NCBI GenBank assembly: GCA_035628505.1
Contig: DASPJR010000033.1
Location: forward strand, 4,660-68,659
DNA: 64,000 bases
Reading direction: 5' to 3'
From: DASPJR01 sp035628505
Lineage (GTDB): Bacteria; Planctomycetota; SZUA-567; H5-PLA8
In this document: piece after piece, positions 8,666 through 18,020 of the stretch
Layout of the letters: each line of letters begins with the position of its first letter
Numbering within the stretch: the first letter of the stretch is position 1
Translations under genes and position numbers: made by a program
The notes under the pieces: generated by a model
Told to the model about the DNA's origin: nothing
The model's input: the letters and a program-made list of their open reading frames with translations, nothing else
The model's database searches: none

Positions 8666-9952
8666 TCACTTTTCCGGCGTGACTGAAATAGCATGCTTGA
8701 CGGGAACCATGCCCGCGCGGACATAGCGGTGATACGAATCCTGGATTTCATAGTACGACTTGCGCATGACCTCGAGTTTTGCGGCGATCTCCTTATCCGC
8801 TTCCAGCGTCTTGGCCAATCCAGGGAATCCGGTGATCGCGCCCTTGATCATTGGCGTTTCGTAGCTCTGCTTCTGAGAAACACGGGTGTCCATATTGCGG
8901 AAGGCCTCGCTGAACGGATTGGCCGCCATGAACTGTTCGGCCAGGTTGATTCCCTTTTCGAGCTCTGCTTTGCTGAAGGATTTGCTCTGCCCGCCCCAGT
9001 TGACCTGCGCTTTCTCGCCTTCCAGATTCTTGACGATCAGCGTCAGGCGATTGAGATCCTGGTTGAAGGGGACGAACGGCGCGACGCTCAGCGTGCCCGA
9101 AGAAGATTTCACGTCTCCGTTGAAGCAGAACGGATAACGGGTGCTCTCGATTTCAGCTTTGCCATTTTCGCCAGAGAGAACCTTGTGCCCGCCCTCAGCG
9201 CTAGAAGCACCTTTCATATCCACCGTGATGGTGCCGAGATTGCCATCCAGGCCCATGCCTTTCAGGAAGGCGTACGCCATAAGCAGATGTCCGTTGGGGC
9301 CGGGATGAAAACCATCCTTGCCGCAGACGTCGTAGTTTTCGCCGAGCGCGGCCTTGGCTTTCTCCATCGCGCTGTACATCGCATCGTAGACGTTCGCGAA
9401 GGGCATCTTCTGTTCATCGGCGATCTTTTTGGCGATGTCGCGCAGTGAGGCCAGCGTGGCGTTGTACATCTTGGGCTGTTCGCCGCCGCCCTTGAAGAAC
9501 TTGAAATCCACGGCGCCCGGCGAGCCGACCACGACAGTCGCGCCAGAGGCCTTCAGCTTCGTGACGATCTGGTTCATCGCGTTGTAATACGTGTTGCCGG
9601 TGCCTTCGTTGAAGGGCTTGTAGCCGCCGTCATTCATTCCGTAGCAGGTGGTCACGACATTGGGCTCGAAAAGCTTGAGGTCGTTTTCCATGCGGTTCTT
9701 AAATCCGCCGGCTGTCTCGCCGCTCCAGCCGTACTGCATGCACTTCAAATCGAGTTCAGGCATGCAGGCAATGAGGTAGAGCTCGATGTATTTGCTATAA
9801 AGCTTCTGCTCAGTGATTGAATCACCCACGATGGCGACGCGATCGCCTTTTTTAAGAACCAGCCCGCCTTCGCCGGCCTGAGTCATCGACAGACTCACTG
9901 CGGCAAGGACGGTCCAGACAGCCAGACGAGGACAGATGCGGCGTGACAACAT
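8666..9952 (-). CDS. SGNH/GDSL-family hydrolase, exported
   Basis: A 428-residue protein with an N-terminal signal peptide (about residues 1-26, ending MTQAGEG). Catalytic blocks are visible: VAIVGDSIT with the nucleophilic Ser (block I), GMNDGGY (block III Asn), and DGFHPGPNGH supplying the Asp/His pair. The family comprises esterases such as carbohydrate O-acetylesterases. The C-terminal 150 residues are a helical and beta extension common in PVC homologues. It is a paralogue of the protein at 23035-24279, with the same order of blocks and the same neighbourhood logic, an adjacent haem dehydrogenase. The substrate is unknown; deacylation of a polysaccharide before oxidation is an inference. 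Confidence 0.88.
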   Translation of the reverse strand: MLSRRICPRLAVWTVLAAVSLSMTQAGEGGLVLKKGDRVAIVGDSITEQKLYSKYIELYLIACMPELDLKCMQYGWSGETAGGFKNRMENDLKLFEPNVVTTCYGMNDGGYKPFNEGTGNTYYNAMNQIVTKLKASGATVVVGSPGAVDFKFFKGGGEQPKMYNATLASLRDIAKKIADEQKMPFANVYDAMYSAMEKAKAALGENYDVCGKDGFHPGPNGHLLMAYAFLKGMGLDGNLGTITVDMKGASSAEGGHKVLSGENGKAEIESTRYPFCFNGDVKSSSGTLSVAPFVPFNQDLNRLTLIVKNLEGEKAQVNWGGQSKSFSKAELEKGINLAEQFMAANPFSEAFRNMDTRVSQKQSYETPMIKGAITGFPGLAKTLEADKEIAAKLEVMRKSYYEIQDSYHRYVRAGMVPVKHAISVTPEK

Positions 9953-10031
9953 GCGTGAACTCCTTTACGAAGGTAAACACTTTAAATCCGAGGGAGAATC
10001 GTAGTGCGTGCATGGAAAGTTTAAAATACAG

Positions 10032-10053
10032 AACGGCGCTTCGCAGCGCCGTT
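10032..10053. terminator. Terminator-like hairpin downstream of the 145-aa partner gene
   Basis: A perfect 9-bp stem (10032-10040 with 10045-10053) with a 4-nt loop (TCGC). Read on the minus strand it follows the stop at 10082 and is succeeded by a weak T-rich stretch (ctgtattttaaac). It most likely ends the giant pseudopilin transcript. Confidence 0.6.
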
Positions 10054-10081
10054 TGCGATGTTGCAAACTGCCGGTGCGGCC

Positions 10082-10519
10082 CTATAAGCCGCCGCGTTTT
10101 CTGCGGAGAACAGGCGCGCCTGGCGGTGCTGCGATCTCATCGGCGACCAGCCACTTTCCCTTGTCGGCCTTGTCGATAATCTTCCCCATCAGCGTGACTT
10201 CCTTTTTGTCGTAAGCACTGAGCACCGTCAGAAATGCGGCGTTCAAAACCATCACGGGGTAAGCGCCGCCGCCTTCAGAAATGTAGCCAATAACCTTTGG
10301 CAGCGGCTTTGCACTGGCAACCTCTTCTGGAAGAAGGCTGAACTTTCCCTTCACGGGAATGCGCCCGGAGTTGGCCTTGCCCATCGTATCGATGATTTCC
10401 TGGCGCAGCGCTTCTTCTTCCTTTTCCGGGTCAACCTTATTCTGTCCGGCTTCGCAACTCGTGGCACCAGCCAACAGCAGCAGAAGACAGGATAGAAGCC
10501 AGGCGGATCGCGTGCTCAT
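10082..10519 (-). CDS. 145-residue exported partner of the giant pseudopilin, copy 1
   Basis: Start ATG at 10519 is preferred because tctggagag precedes it and the signal peptide (MSTRSAWLLSCLLLLLAGATS) begins there; the upstream in-frame ATG at 10549 overlaps the preceding gene. A Cys at the end of the hydrophobic stretch makes a lipoprotein possible, but the lipobox is poor. The mature protein has an acidic helix (PEKEEEALRQEIIDT), then a beta-rich region (KPLPKVIGYI, EVTLMGKIIDKADKGKWLVADE) and a basic end (RRKRGGL). It is the paralogue of 37339-37776: both are 145 residues and share KPLPK, EVTLMGK, KG.WL.ADE and the RKRGGL end. Each follows a giant GspK-like gene. Function unknown; an accessory of the giant protein is inferred. 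Confidence 0.82.
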   Translation of the reverse strand: MSTRSAWLLSCLLLLLAGATSCEAGQNKVDPEKEEEALRQEIIDTMGKANSGRIPVKGKFSLLPEEVASAKPLPKVIGYISEGGGAYPVMVLNAAFLTVLSAYDKKEVTLMGKIIDKADKGKWLVADEIAAPPGAPVLRRKRGGL

Positions 10520-10548
10520 ACGTCGCTCTCCAGAAGTCGTGCGCAACA

Positions 10549-13500
10549 CTATTCTAGCACATCCCGGTAGTCGAGAATGCGCGGCTTGGTGAAGTAGGTG
10601 ATCGAGATGTCATCGAACACCGGTGTATCCAGCAGGTACATACTGGCCGGATTGACACAGTAGTATCCGCGGTCCACCTCCACGTCGCCTGCCCCTTTAT
10701 CGGCCAGCTGGTCCACAGGGTAACGGAAGTACACGCGGTAGCGCAGGTACTTGGGCTCCACGCGGATCAGCTCGCCGCCAGGCCCGAGGATCTGATTCAC
10801 CAGCGTGGGATTGGTGAAAGGCTTGCCTCCGTTGCCGCGAATGATCTCGTTGTAATTAGAGGGGTCAAAATCAACGTCCTCCAGGATGGCAACTTCGACG
10901 CCCAGGCTTGCGTGATACGATTTCTGACTCTTGTACTTGGCGTCGGCATTCTGATAGTCGGCCGGGGTCGCGCGCGCACAGCGGAAGGGCAGGACCGTCG
11001 GGTTGTTGTCGTAGGTGCTCAGGTCGAAATCCTCGTACTTTTCGTTCAGCAGGTTGTTGTACTTGCAATAATCAAAGGGTCCGCGGAATGGGACCGAAAA
11101 GGTCGTGGGGGCCTGTGCCGTGCGCTTAGTGATGGTTTCATCGCGCGTGAATTTTCCGCTCGCGACCTTGTTTTCATGCAGGAAGCGGGGCGTAAAGACA
11201 TTCCAGCTCACGCGCGCCAGCGTGACCTTCTCTTTTTCGCCCGTCACGACGTTGCCCTTTTTGTCGTAGCCCTTCAGAGACTGCAGCATCGACTGCGACG
11301 TGAACTGCGGGCACTTGTTACGGTCTTTCGGATCGCGCGGCAGGTAGTAACGGCTGGTGTACATCTCGCCGTCGCCGGACCGCGCCACGCGGTCGCTCGT
11401 GCCGGCACCGAAACCATCGTAATCCGGGCGCAACGGTCCCCAGACAGGGTCGGCATTCTGCTTCGGTTTCCATGGATTGCGCAGCGTGTTTTCCTTGCGC
11501 GACATCTTGAATTCATCGATGACGGCGAAGGTGCCTTCTTCAGGCGTGCCACGGTAGATGCTGCAGAATTCATTGCCGCTGCCGTTGTAGCCACGGCCGG
11601 GATTGCAGTTGTTCAGGCCGAAAATCGGATTGTCTTCAACTTCCAGACCGTCGGCCGTTCTGGTTCCTCCCGGCGATGCCCAGCGGTAGCGCACCGGCTG
11701 TCCGCCGTCGCCGCGGCCCGGCCCCCAATCCATCACCACAGGATCTGGCGCCGACGTGCTGCCGCCGGTGTTTCCAGCACGGCCCTTGTCCTGGTAGGTG
11801 ACGAACCCGCTTGCACCGGCGGTCTGGTGACAGACCCAGAATTTAGCCTTGGCTGAGTAATTGGGGCCGTCCGGGAAGCGCTCGGAATCAATGAAGGGAC
11901 GGAAGATGTTCGCCGACAACCACAGCGAGTTATTATCTTCCCAGCCTTCTGAGTTCTGATTGCTCTTCCAGAACCCGCTTTTTCCCGAACCGCCCGGGCC
12001 GCCGGGCGAGGAGATGCCGTTGACCAGGTTGTGATTCTTGCTGAAATCCTGGCTCAAGTAGATACGGCAACCCACGAAGTGCCAGCGGAACGGTTGCACC
12101 CGGTACGAGGGCGATTCGGGCTGATACGTCCCCGGATAACGTCCGGGATCGGTGCGTGTATTGGGCACGCCGCTGCTGCCGCCGTGCAGGTAGATCGTGA
12201 AATCCGATTCGGACCAATCGCCCGAATTCTGGTTGGGCTCCATGATCAGTGAGAAATCGTTCACGCGGTTGCCGGCGCCACTGACTCCCCAGGTCGGATC
12301 TTCCGCCGGCTGCAGCGTACTTAAGCTGGAGCCCTGTTCACATACGGCAAACTGAGGACCGCCCTGCTTGCGCAGCCAGAATGCCTCCGCGCGAATTCCC
12401 GTGGTTGCCCAGCCGGGAGTGGTGCAATCGAAAAACTCGTGGCTGCGGTTGTCATTGTGGTGCCAGGTCGTCTTGGTCCACATTGACAGAAGCCAGCCCT
12501 TCACGTCACCCGCCTTGCCCGCATTGCCCAGTTGTTCGCCGCGTGCGCGCACTGCGTTTTTTCCATTCAGGCTGAAGTTCTGCGTTTCGTAATTGGCCGG
12601 CGCGTCGGCTGCCAGGTTCGATTTCCGGTCGCCCTTGGCCACGCCACACAGGTACTTCATGACTCCGTCATTGCCGGCAACACCCGGCCCCCCGACAAAA
12701 ACACCGTCATTGCGCAGGTCGCCCTGGCGGCAGGTGACATTATTCCAGTAAAAGTCCGGCCGCAGACCGCGCAGCGCGTTCCGCACAGTCTGGTAGCGAA
12801 AGATATCCATCGGCGGGGGATTGGAACTCGTGTTGTAGGTGCTTGTGCCCCACGGCGGAGGAAGATCCGGCTTCACGTATGTTCCCGTCGCATTCCAACT
12901 GGCCAGACCGATCAAGCCTGGGTCCGAGTCCATCTGATTATCGTTGAGTGCGCCCAGCAGGCTCATCGTGTCCAGGACCGGGACCTTGTGGTCGATCGGC
13001 GTCTTGGCCTGCTCGTGACCATTGCCGCGACAGGTTTCCGTATCCAGGTCTCCATTAAAGGAGGCCAGGAAGGTGTCGTCATCGCCGTTCTCGTTGGGAT
13101 CATAGCGCTGCGTGTTGGTGGCCAGCACCAGCTGTCCATCCCAGGCAGCCGGCAAAACACGGTTGGCGACTACGCCCGGAACTTCGATGGGCCGCGAATT
13201 CACGCCGTACATTCCGCCATTCACCGGCTGGCCCCAGGCATCGCGCTTGCCATCTACGCCGCCCAGATCCACGTCGACGACTTCCGTATTGAGCGGATTG
13301 ACGATGCGGTAGCGCAGCGGCACAAGCGGCTCAGGCAGCGTATTGAGCGACAGACGCTTGTTGTCGTTCTTGTAATCGCGTGCCACGGCGCCGGCGTCCG
13401 GATCGCCGGGATTGCCCTCCGCTTCCTTAATGTACCCGTTGACGAACTGCTGCTGCGTGGACTCGCGCCAGACGTGGTACACGCGCACCAGCGCCTGTGC

Positions 13501-16212
13501 CTTGCGCTCGGCCAGCACTTCACCTCGCTTGAGCACCTGTCCGATGGACTGGATTTCATAAACACCGCCGGAGTTGAAACTGAATTCCGTCGTCGAACGG
13601 TTGAGATCGGTCTTGTCGATCATTTCGTCGGATTTGTAGCGGAAACTCCGGGTGACGTAGCTGCCCATCCACTTTGGATCGGTCCCGTAAATTCCGCACA
13701 CAAAATAGAACCATTCCGAGCCCCCGCTGCCCCATCCGGTCCGCTCGCGGCTGAACACAGGCACCGCATCCGGGTTCATGAATCCATCCAGGTCGCAGAC
13801 CGAAATATCCGACAGCTTGGCATTCCAGCCGTCGATGCGGCCGTGGCCGCTGCGGGAAATCTGGTCCGGGGTTTCCTGCTGGTTGGTGTAGACCATCACC
13901 GGCTCCATCTCGGTGAAGTTGCGGCCCCAGCGGTCGATCCATTCAATGTTTGGATTAAACTTCAGGATATCCGTGTTCGGATTGAAGTGCGCCATGATCA
14001 GGCGGCCGACGGATGCTTTGTGCTGGATGCCCGTGCCGTCTACGCTGTTGTCCTGCCGAGCCGTATCCCAGGGCTTGACGACGCGGAAGTAAAAGTCGTC
14101 CCAGTTCGTAAACGGCCCGCGCCGGTAGGCTTCGTCGACAGTCGTGCTGGGCATTCCGGTTTTTGGATCGATGTACTTGCAGGCCGGATCGTATTGCCGT
14201 GCGATGAGAATACGCATCGCCAGTTCATGCGCTTCATTCATCTTATTCGTTCCGGCGGGGTCGGCCATGTTGTAGTTGTTGATGTAGTCCATGTCGTAGC
14301 CGAAGCTGTTCAGCTTGGGGCGGTAATTCGCGACATAGTCCACGTCATACTTGAGCCTGCCGGGGCTTCCGGGGATGCGCTTCATTCCCTTGGGCGTAAG
14401 AATGTAGGGCTCGACGGTGCGGTAGACATTATTGACGTCGTCAAAATCCCCGATCTTCCAGTCCGGATCAGCCGGGTTCCAGGCATAGCGCGACTTGAGC
14501 TTGCCCGTCGTGGTCGAATACTGCGCCAGCAGCGCCAGGTCCGCATCCGTTCCGATCGACAGGAAATGCCCGTGCGTGACATTCAGCCCCATGAACATCG
14601 CCGCCAGCACCTTGTCCGAAGCCGTGTTGATGTTGATCGGCGCGCGGTGAATGCAGAGCGGCCGCGCCGAATAATCCGTGTGCGGATCGTCGTCCAGGTA
14701 CTGCACGGCGCCTTCGGTCTTCATCTTCGGAAAATAGCCGATGCCCTTCAGAGCCGTGCCCTTGAGAGGATCGCTTCCCGTCGGCAGTCCCGTCGGCGGC
14801 TTGGGCGGAGTCGAAAGCGTGCCGTTGTATGAAACGTTCGTCGCCGGGCTGCCGTGGAGATCTTCCAGCAACGCATCTTCGCGCGCGTAGATCATGTACG
14901 AGCTGGTCGGTCCGGGCGGGATGGTGAAACCGGTCGTCGCGCCTCCATTAAGCGGCTGAAAGGCCTCGACCTGGATCCAGTCCACGCCATTGGTGCGGAT
15001 GCGGCGGACCTGTCCCGCCCCGTGGCCGTTGACAATCGTCACGTACGAGCCGCGCAGCGAGCCGCGCTTGTTTTCCGGATCGCCCACCGGATCGTCCGGA
15101 ATCCAGCTCTTGTCGCGGTCGATTGCAATCTCATAGTCCGCGCCCTGGCCGCCGCCGCTGCCAGTCTGCGGCACCCATTCAAATTTGCCGGTGCACACGG
15201 TCGTTGTGTCGACCCAGGAATCCACCGTGATGTAATCGCGAATCGCGGCGAATTTCACCTCTACTTCAAGCTGCTCGAGGGGATCGTCCGGAATGTTGTT
15301 GGGCGGAAGAGATCGTTCGACATACGTCAGCGCGTGCTTGACGGCTTCCAGGTTCTTGAAGAGGCCTTTTCGCGCGCGGTAGCCGGCAATGGCATAACCA
15401 TCCCCGAACAACGCTGTTTTGTTATCTTTGGGATTAAGGGCCGGCCGGCCGGTGACGTCTTCGTTGACCTTCCCGCTTGCAAACCAGGGAATCAACGTGC
15501 CGTTTTTGTCGTAGGTGTTGTAGAAGATGTCCCGAGCCACTTCGCCATAAACCCCGCCCGGCGCGCCGCCTTTCGGCCAGTCGTTGGGGTTATTATTGAA
15601 CTTGGCTCCGCCATACCATTCCCACACGCGTGGAATCAAATAATTCTGGTCCGCCGCCACCAGTGGAGGACCGATGACGCGGCAGAGATTATCCAGCAGC
15701 GTGCCGAGGTTGTCGCAGGCATTCACATTAATTCGGCTGCCGGAGTCAAAGATGTTCAACGAAAAGCAGTCGCCGCCGCCGAGGTCGTTGGTCGAGGAAC
15801 TCAGCGACCGCGAGTAGCCGCGCATCTCGTCGAGCTTAAAGCGCGCCTCTTCGGGATTGTCGATCGTGCCGTCGGCATCGTCATCGGCGCCGTTGTGCAG
15901 GTACGGGCTGTCGGGATAGGAGATATTGCGCTTGGCCCCGTGCATGTAATCGACCATGAACCAGGGGTCGGTCGGATCTTCAATTTTCTTAAACGCCTGT
16001 GTATGCAGCTGCGCCACGGCGAATTCAATGCCGCCGCGAGCCATCATCTCTGCACGTATGGCATCCGAGTAGCGCGTTGCAGACTTGGTCTGCATCAACA
16101 TCATTGTGTAAAACCCAGTTGCCAGCGCCGCCAGAATGGCAAGCACGGCGGCAACCATGATCAACGTCACGCCACGGGACCGCCCACTGTGCAACACAGG
16201 ACAAGCCACCAT
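10549..16212 (-). CDS. Giant GspK/PilX-like minor pseudopilin, copy 1
   Basis: An 1887-residue protein. The N-terminus has a type IV prepilin-like leader: basic residues, Gly14, then VTLIMVAAVLAILAALATGF, without the usual Glu5, as in GspK/PilX. A GspK-like core follows: RINVNACDNLGTLLDNL near residue 165 and RAPININTASDKVLAAMFMG near 525, the latter like the helix-hairpin-helix region of GspK. The rest is an extension that typical GspK (about 300 residues) lacks, including a probable LamG/concanavalin-like region (about 1140-1560: FRWHFVGCRIYLSQDF, GTFAVIDEFKMS) and a conserved end (VFDDISITYFTKPRILDY). It is closely related over its full length to the protein at 31674-37301. Expected at the tip of a pseudopilus in the periplasm. 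The partner gene follows about 30 bp downstream. No other secretion gene is adjacent here. Confidence 0.85.
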   Translation of the reverse strand: MVACPVLHSGRSRGVTLIMVAAVLAILAALATGFYTMMLMQTKSATRYSDAIRAEMMARGGIEFAVAQLHTQAFKKIEDPTDPWFMVDYMHGAKRNISYPDSPYLHNGADDDADGTIDNPEEARFKLDEMRGYSRSLSSSTNDLGGGDCFSLNIFDSGSRINVNACDNLGTLLDNLCRVIGPPLVAADQNYLIPRVWEWYGGAKFNNNPNDWPKGGAPGGVYGEVARDIFYNTYDKNGTLIPWFASGKVNEDVTGRPALNPKDNKTALFGDGYAIAGYRARKGLFKNLEAVKHALTYVERSLPPNNIPDDPLEQLEVEVKFAAIRDYITVDSWVDTTTVCTGKFEWVPQTGSGGGQGADYEIAIDRDKSWIPDDPVGDPENKRGSLRGSYVTIVNGHGAGQVRRIRTNGVDWIQVEAFQPLNGGATTGFTIPPGPTSSYMIYAREDALLEDLHGSPATNVSYNGTLSTPPKPPTGLPTGSDPLKGTALKGIGYFPKMKTEGAVQYLDDDPHTDYSARPLCIHRAPININTASDKVLAAMFMGLNVTHGHFLSIGTDADLALLAQYSTTTGKLKSRYAWNPADPDWKIGDFDDVNNVYRTVEPYILTPKGMKRIPGSPGRLKYDVDYVANYRPKLNSFGYDMDYINNYNMADPAGTNKMNEAHELAMRILIARQYDPACKYIDPKTGMPSTTVDEAYRRGPFTNWDDFYFRVVKPWDTARQDNSVDGTGIQHKASVGRLIMAHFNPNTDILKFNPNIEWIDRWGRNFTEMEPVMVYTNQQETPDQISRSGHGRIDGWNAKLSDISVCDLDGFMNPDAVPVFSRERTGWGSGGSEWFYFVCGIYGTDPKWMGSYVTRSFRYKSDEMIDKTDLNRSTTEFSFNSGGVYEIQSIGQVLKRGEVLAERKAQALVRVYHVWRESTQQQFVNGYIKEAEGNPGDPDAGAVARDYKNDNKRLSLNTLPEPLVPLRYRIVNPLNTEVVDVDLGGVDGKRDAWGQPVNGGMYGVNSRPIEVPGVVANRVLPAAWDGQLVLATNTQRYDPNENGDDDTFLASFNGDLDTETCRGNGHEQAKTPIDHKVPVLDTMSLLGALNDNQMDSDPGLIGLASWNATGTYVKPDLPPPWGTSTYNTSSNPPPMDIFRYQTVRNALRGLRPDFYWNNVTCRQGDLRNDGVFVGGPGVAGNDGVMKYLCGVAKGDRKSNLAADAPANYETQNFSLNGKNAVRARGEQLGNAGKAGDVKGWLLSMWTKTTWHHNDNRSHEFFDCTTPGWATTGIRAEAFWLRKQGGPQFAVCEQGSSLSTLQPAEDPTWGVSGAGNRVNDFSLIMEPNQNSGDWSESDFTIYLHGGSSGVPNTRTDPGRYPGTYQPESPSYRVQPFRWHFVGCRIYLSQDFSKNHNLVNGISSPGGPGGSGKSGFWKSNQNSEGWEDNNSLWLSANIFRPFIDSERFPDGPNYSAKAKFWVCHQTAGASGFVTYQDKGRAGNTGGSTSAPDPVVMDWGPGRGDGGQPVRYRWASPGGTRTADGLEVEDNPIFGLNNCNPGRGYNGSGNEFCSIYRGTPEEGTFAVIDEFKMSRKENTLRNPWKPKQNADPVWGPLRPDYDGFGAGTSDRVARSGDGEMYTSRYYLPRDPKDRNKCPQFTSQSMLQSLKGYDKKGNVVTGEKEKVTLARVSWNVFTPRFLHENKVASGKFTRDETITKRTAQAPTTFSVPFRGPFDYCKYNNLLNEKYEDFDLSTYDNNPTVLPFRCARATPADYQNADAKYKSQKSYHASLGVEVAILEDVDFDPSNYNEIIRGNGGKPFTNPTLVNQILGPGGELIRVEPKYLRYRVYFRYPVDQLADKGAGDVEVDRGYYCVNPASMYLLDTPVFDDISITYFTKPRILDYRDVLE

Positions 16213-16394
16213 AGTGCCTCGCTTTCGACCTGAGCCGTGATCTTATGTTTTCTGCAATTACTTGTAGGCTTGTCACATGACTTTTGGGACAAAGAAATCC
16301 TTAAGTCGCAAAATAACGTAACGGTATTTTTGGCTGAGATTTGTAATTACAGGTGAGCTGGAGAGATGCACAGAACGAACAACAACGTGCTGCG

Positions 16395-17417
16395 CTATTT
16401 GCGCTTCGCAACGGAGGCACTTCGTCGGGATATGGCAGAGGCCGCTTTCGTTTTTCGCTTGCCCGCTCGTGACCGTTTGCCCGGCTCAGGCCGGCTCAGC
16501 CGTTGTTCAAGCAGAAGCGTGCGTACATATTTGAACGTCCGCACACAAGCCTCGTCCGGAGACAGATCGCTGTGCGGCAGCTCCCACGTCAGGGGGCCTG
16601 TGTAGCTGGAATTCTCAAGCGTTTGGTGGACGGCGCGAAAATCGATGTCGCCATCACCCGGTACGCGCGAGTAGCGTTTGCGGGCGCGGATATCCATCAT
16701 CTGCAGCGCAAAAAGCCGCTGCTCCAGTTTCCTGATCAGCCCGCAGACATCCTCACCCGATACTTCAGCGATGCCAATGTTCAAACTTGCTCCAAGATGA
16801 GGAGTGGCGAATTTATCGAGCAGCGCTTCCAGTTCACCCGTGCGCTCGATCAGATGTCCCGGTTCGACTTGAAGCGCCAGGCGTTGACCCAGCTGATCGG
16901 CAACTTCCAGCAGACGCGCCAGTTCCTCGTCCAGCAGCTTGCGCGCTTTTTCCGGCGGCATTCCGCTGAGCGCTTTTCCGGACGTGATCGTAACGGCGTG
17001 CGCGCCCAGTTCTTTTGCCGCGCGCAGCGCTTTCTTGACGTAAGCGAGGCGCCATTCACGCAGGCTGCGGTTGCGCGAGATCAGCGAGGGTTCTGTAAGG
17101 GGCTCATCGGGCGCATCGCCCCAGAAGCCGGCGGGGCTGATGGCGTTAACGTTTGAGACGTAGAGATCCAGCTTTTCAAGCTGCTTGACCAGCCGCGAGA
17201 GATCACGCGGGCTGAACTGGTCGAGCCAGAAATGGGGCTTGTCGGCAACGATTTCAACGCCTTTGAAGCCCGCTTTGGCGATGCGCTTCAGCGCCTTCTT
17301 CAGCGGCAGGCGCCGGTAAGCGCTGGTTGAAAAAGCAAACCGGTGCAGATCCATCAAGCTCAGCCCAATCCCATTGAATACTTCTATAGTATTGTCTATC
17401 GGCCAGATGCGCTTCAC
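16395..17417 (-). CDS. Xylose isomerase-like TIM-barrel protein (sugar phosphate isomerase/epimerase family)
   Basis: A 340-residue frame from a GTG at 17417; an ATG at 17354 (MDLHRFAFST) is an equally good start because family members usually begin with the first beta strand there. Barrel features: FAFSTSAYRRLPLKKAL, AGFKGVEIVADKPHFW, LYVSNVNA, LGAHAVTITSG, LALQVEPGHL, LGASLNIGIAEVSG, VPGDGDIDFRAVHQTL and YTGPLTWELPHS, with the Glu, His and Asp positions expected for metal binding. The tail of about 25 residues is strongly basic (Lys/Arg) and atypical. It stands alone between the giant pseudopilin gene and a heptamer-repeat island. Substrate unknown. Confidence 0.85.
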   Translation of the reverse strand: MKRIWPIDNTIEVFNGIGLSLMDLHRFAFSTSAYRRLPLKKALKRIAKAGFKGVEIVADKPHFWLDQFSPRDLSRLVKQLEKLDLYVSNVNAISPAGFWGDAPDEPLTEPSLISRNRSLREWRLAYVKKALRAAKELGAHAVTITSGKALSGMPPEKARKLLDEELARLLEVADQLGQRLALQVEPGHLIERTGELEALLDKFATPHLGASLNIGIAEVSGEDVCGLIRKLEQRLFALQMMDIRARKRYSRVPGDGDIDFRAVHQTLENSSYTGPLTWELPHSDLSPDEACVRTFKYVRTLLLEQRLSRPEPGKRSRAGKRKTKAASAISRRSASVAKRK

Positions 17418-17453
17418 TATAAAGGAGATTCGGCGTCGTAGTCATTCGACATT

Positions 17454-17502
17454 CGTCACCCGTCACTCGTCACCCGTCACTCGTCACACGTCACACGTCA
17501 CC
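17454..17502 (+). repeat. Heptamer tandem repeat island 2 (CGTCACN unit)
   Basis: Seven consecutive units read CGTCAC followed by C, T, C, T, A, A, C. The period is exactly 7 bp, with variation only in the last base. It lies 60 bp upstream of the DUF2200 gene and mirrors island 3 on the gene's other side. Confidence 0.85.
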
Positions 17503-17561
17503 CATGGCGCACATACATACATCAGTTAACGCGGGCGTAGTACGATCGAGGAGAAACGACC

Positions 17562-17912
17562 ATGCCTAAGACCCAGCTTGCTGAGATGAAATTCGCAAAG
17601 GTGTACCCGCTTTATGTTCAGAAAGCGGAGCGCAAGAAGCGCACGAAGGAGGAGGTCGATCAGATCATCTGCTGGTTGACCGGCTACGACGATGCGGGAT
17701 TACGCAAACAGATCGAACAGGAAAACGATTTCAAAACGTTTTTCGCGCAGGCTCCTCGCTTTCATCCCAACAGCGCACTGATCAAAGGCGTCGTCTGCGG
17801 CGTGCGCATCGAAGAAATCGACGACCCGCTGATGAAGAAAGCGCGTTATCTGGACAAGTTGATCGACGAACTCGCCCAGGGCAAGCCGATGGAAAAAATC
17901 CTGCGGGCATGA
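17562..17912 (+). CDS. DUF2200 family protein
   Basis: A 116-residue protein that matches the DUF2200 pattern across its length: MKFAKVYPLYVQKAERK, EEVDQIICWLTGYD, FKTFFAQAPRFHPN, LIKGVVCGVRIEEIDDPLM, RYLDKLIDELAQGKPMEKIL. It is a small cytoplasmic protein with mixed helix/strand prediction. The function of the family is not established. The ATG at 17562 has gaggag upstream (17550-17555). It is a single-gene unit bracketed by heptamer-repeat islands on both sides, which is unusual within this window. Confidence 0.9.
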   Translation: MPKTQLAEMKFAKVYPLYVQKAERKKRTKEEVDQIICWLTGYDDAGLRKQIEQENDFKTFFAQAPRFHPNSALIKGVVCGVRIEEIDDPLMKKARYLDKLIDELAQGKPMEKILRA

Positions 17913-17953
17913 GTCATGCGGCGGGTCGTCGAAAGGTAATCAACAGTTCCGTG

Positions 17954-18002
17954 GTCCGTATTCCCTAGTCCGTAGTCCCTAATCGGTAGTCCGTAGTCCG
18001 TT
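17954..18002 (+). repeat. Heptamer tandem repeat island 3 (GTCCGTA unit)
   Basis: Seven 7-bp units read GTCCGTA, TTCCCTA, GTCCGTA, GTCCCTA, ATCGGTA, GTCCGTA, GTCCGTT. Base changes are confined to a few positions. It sits 41 bp after the DUF2200 stop codon. Confidence 0.75.
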
Positions 18003-18020
18003 AGCCGCGGAGCGGCGCAA

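Noticed and set aside
12532..16233. Long plus-strand open frames (766 and 459 codons) opposite the first giant pseudopilin gene
   Set aside because: They are antisense shadows produced by the codon bias of the real gene; their translations are compositionally odd (Val/Arg/Ile-rich) and show no domains, while the minus-strand frame has clear prepilin and GspK features.
17562..17912. Toxin-antitoxin interpretation of the isolated small gene
   Set aside because: No second small gene is adjacent and the sequence fits DUF2200 along its full length.
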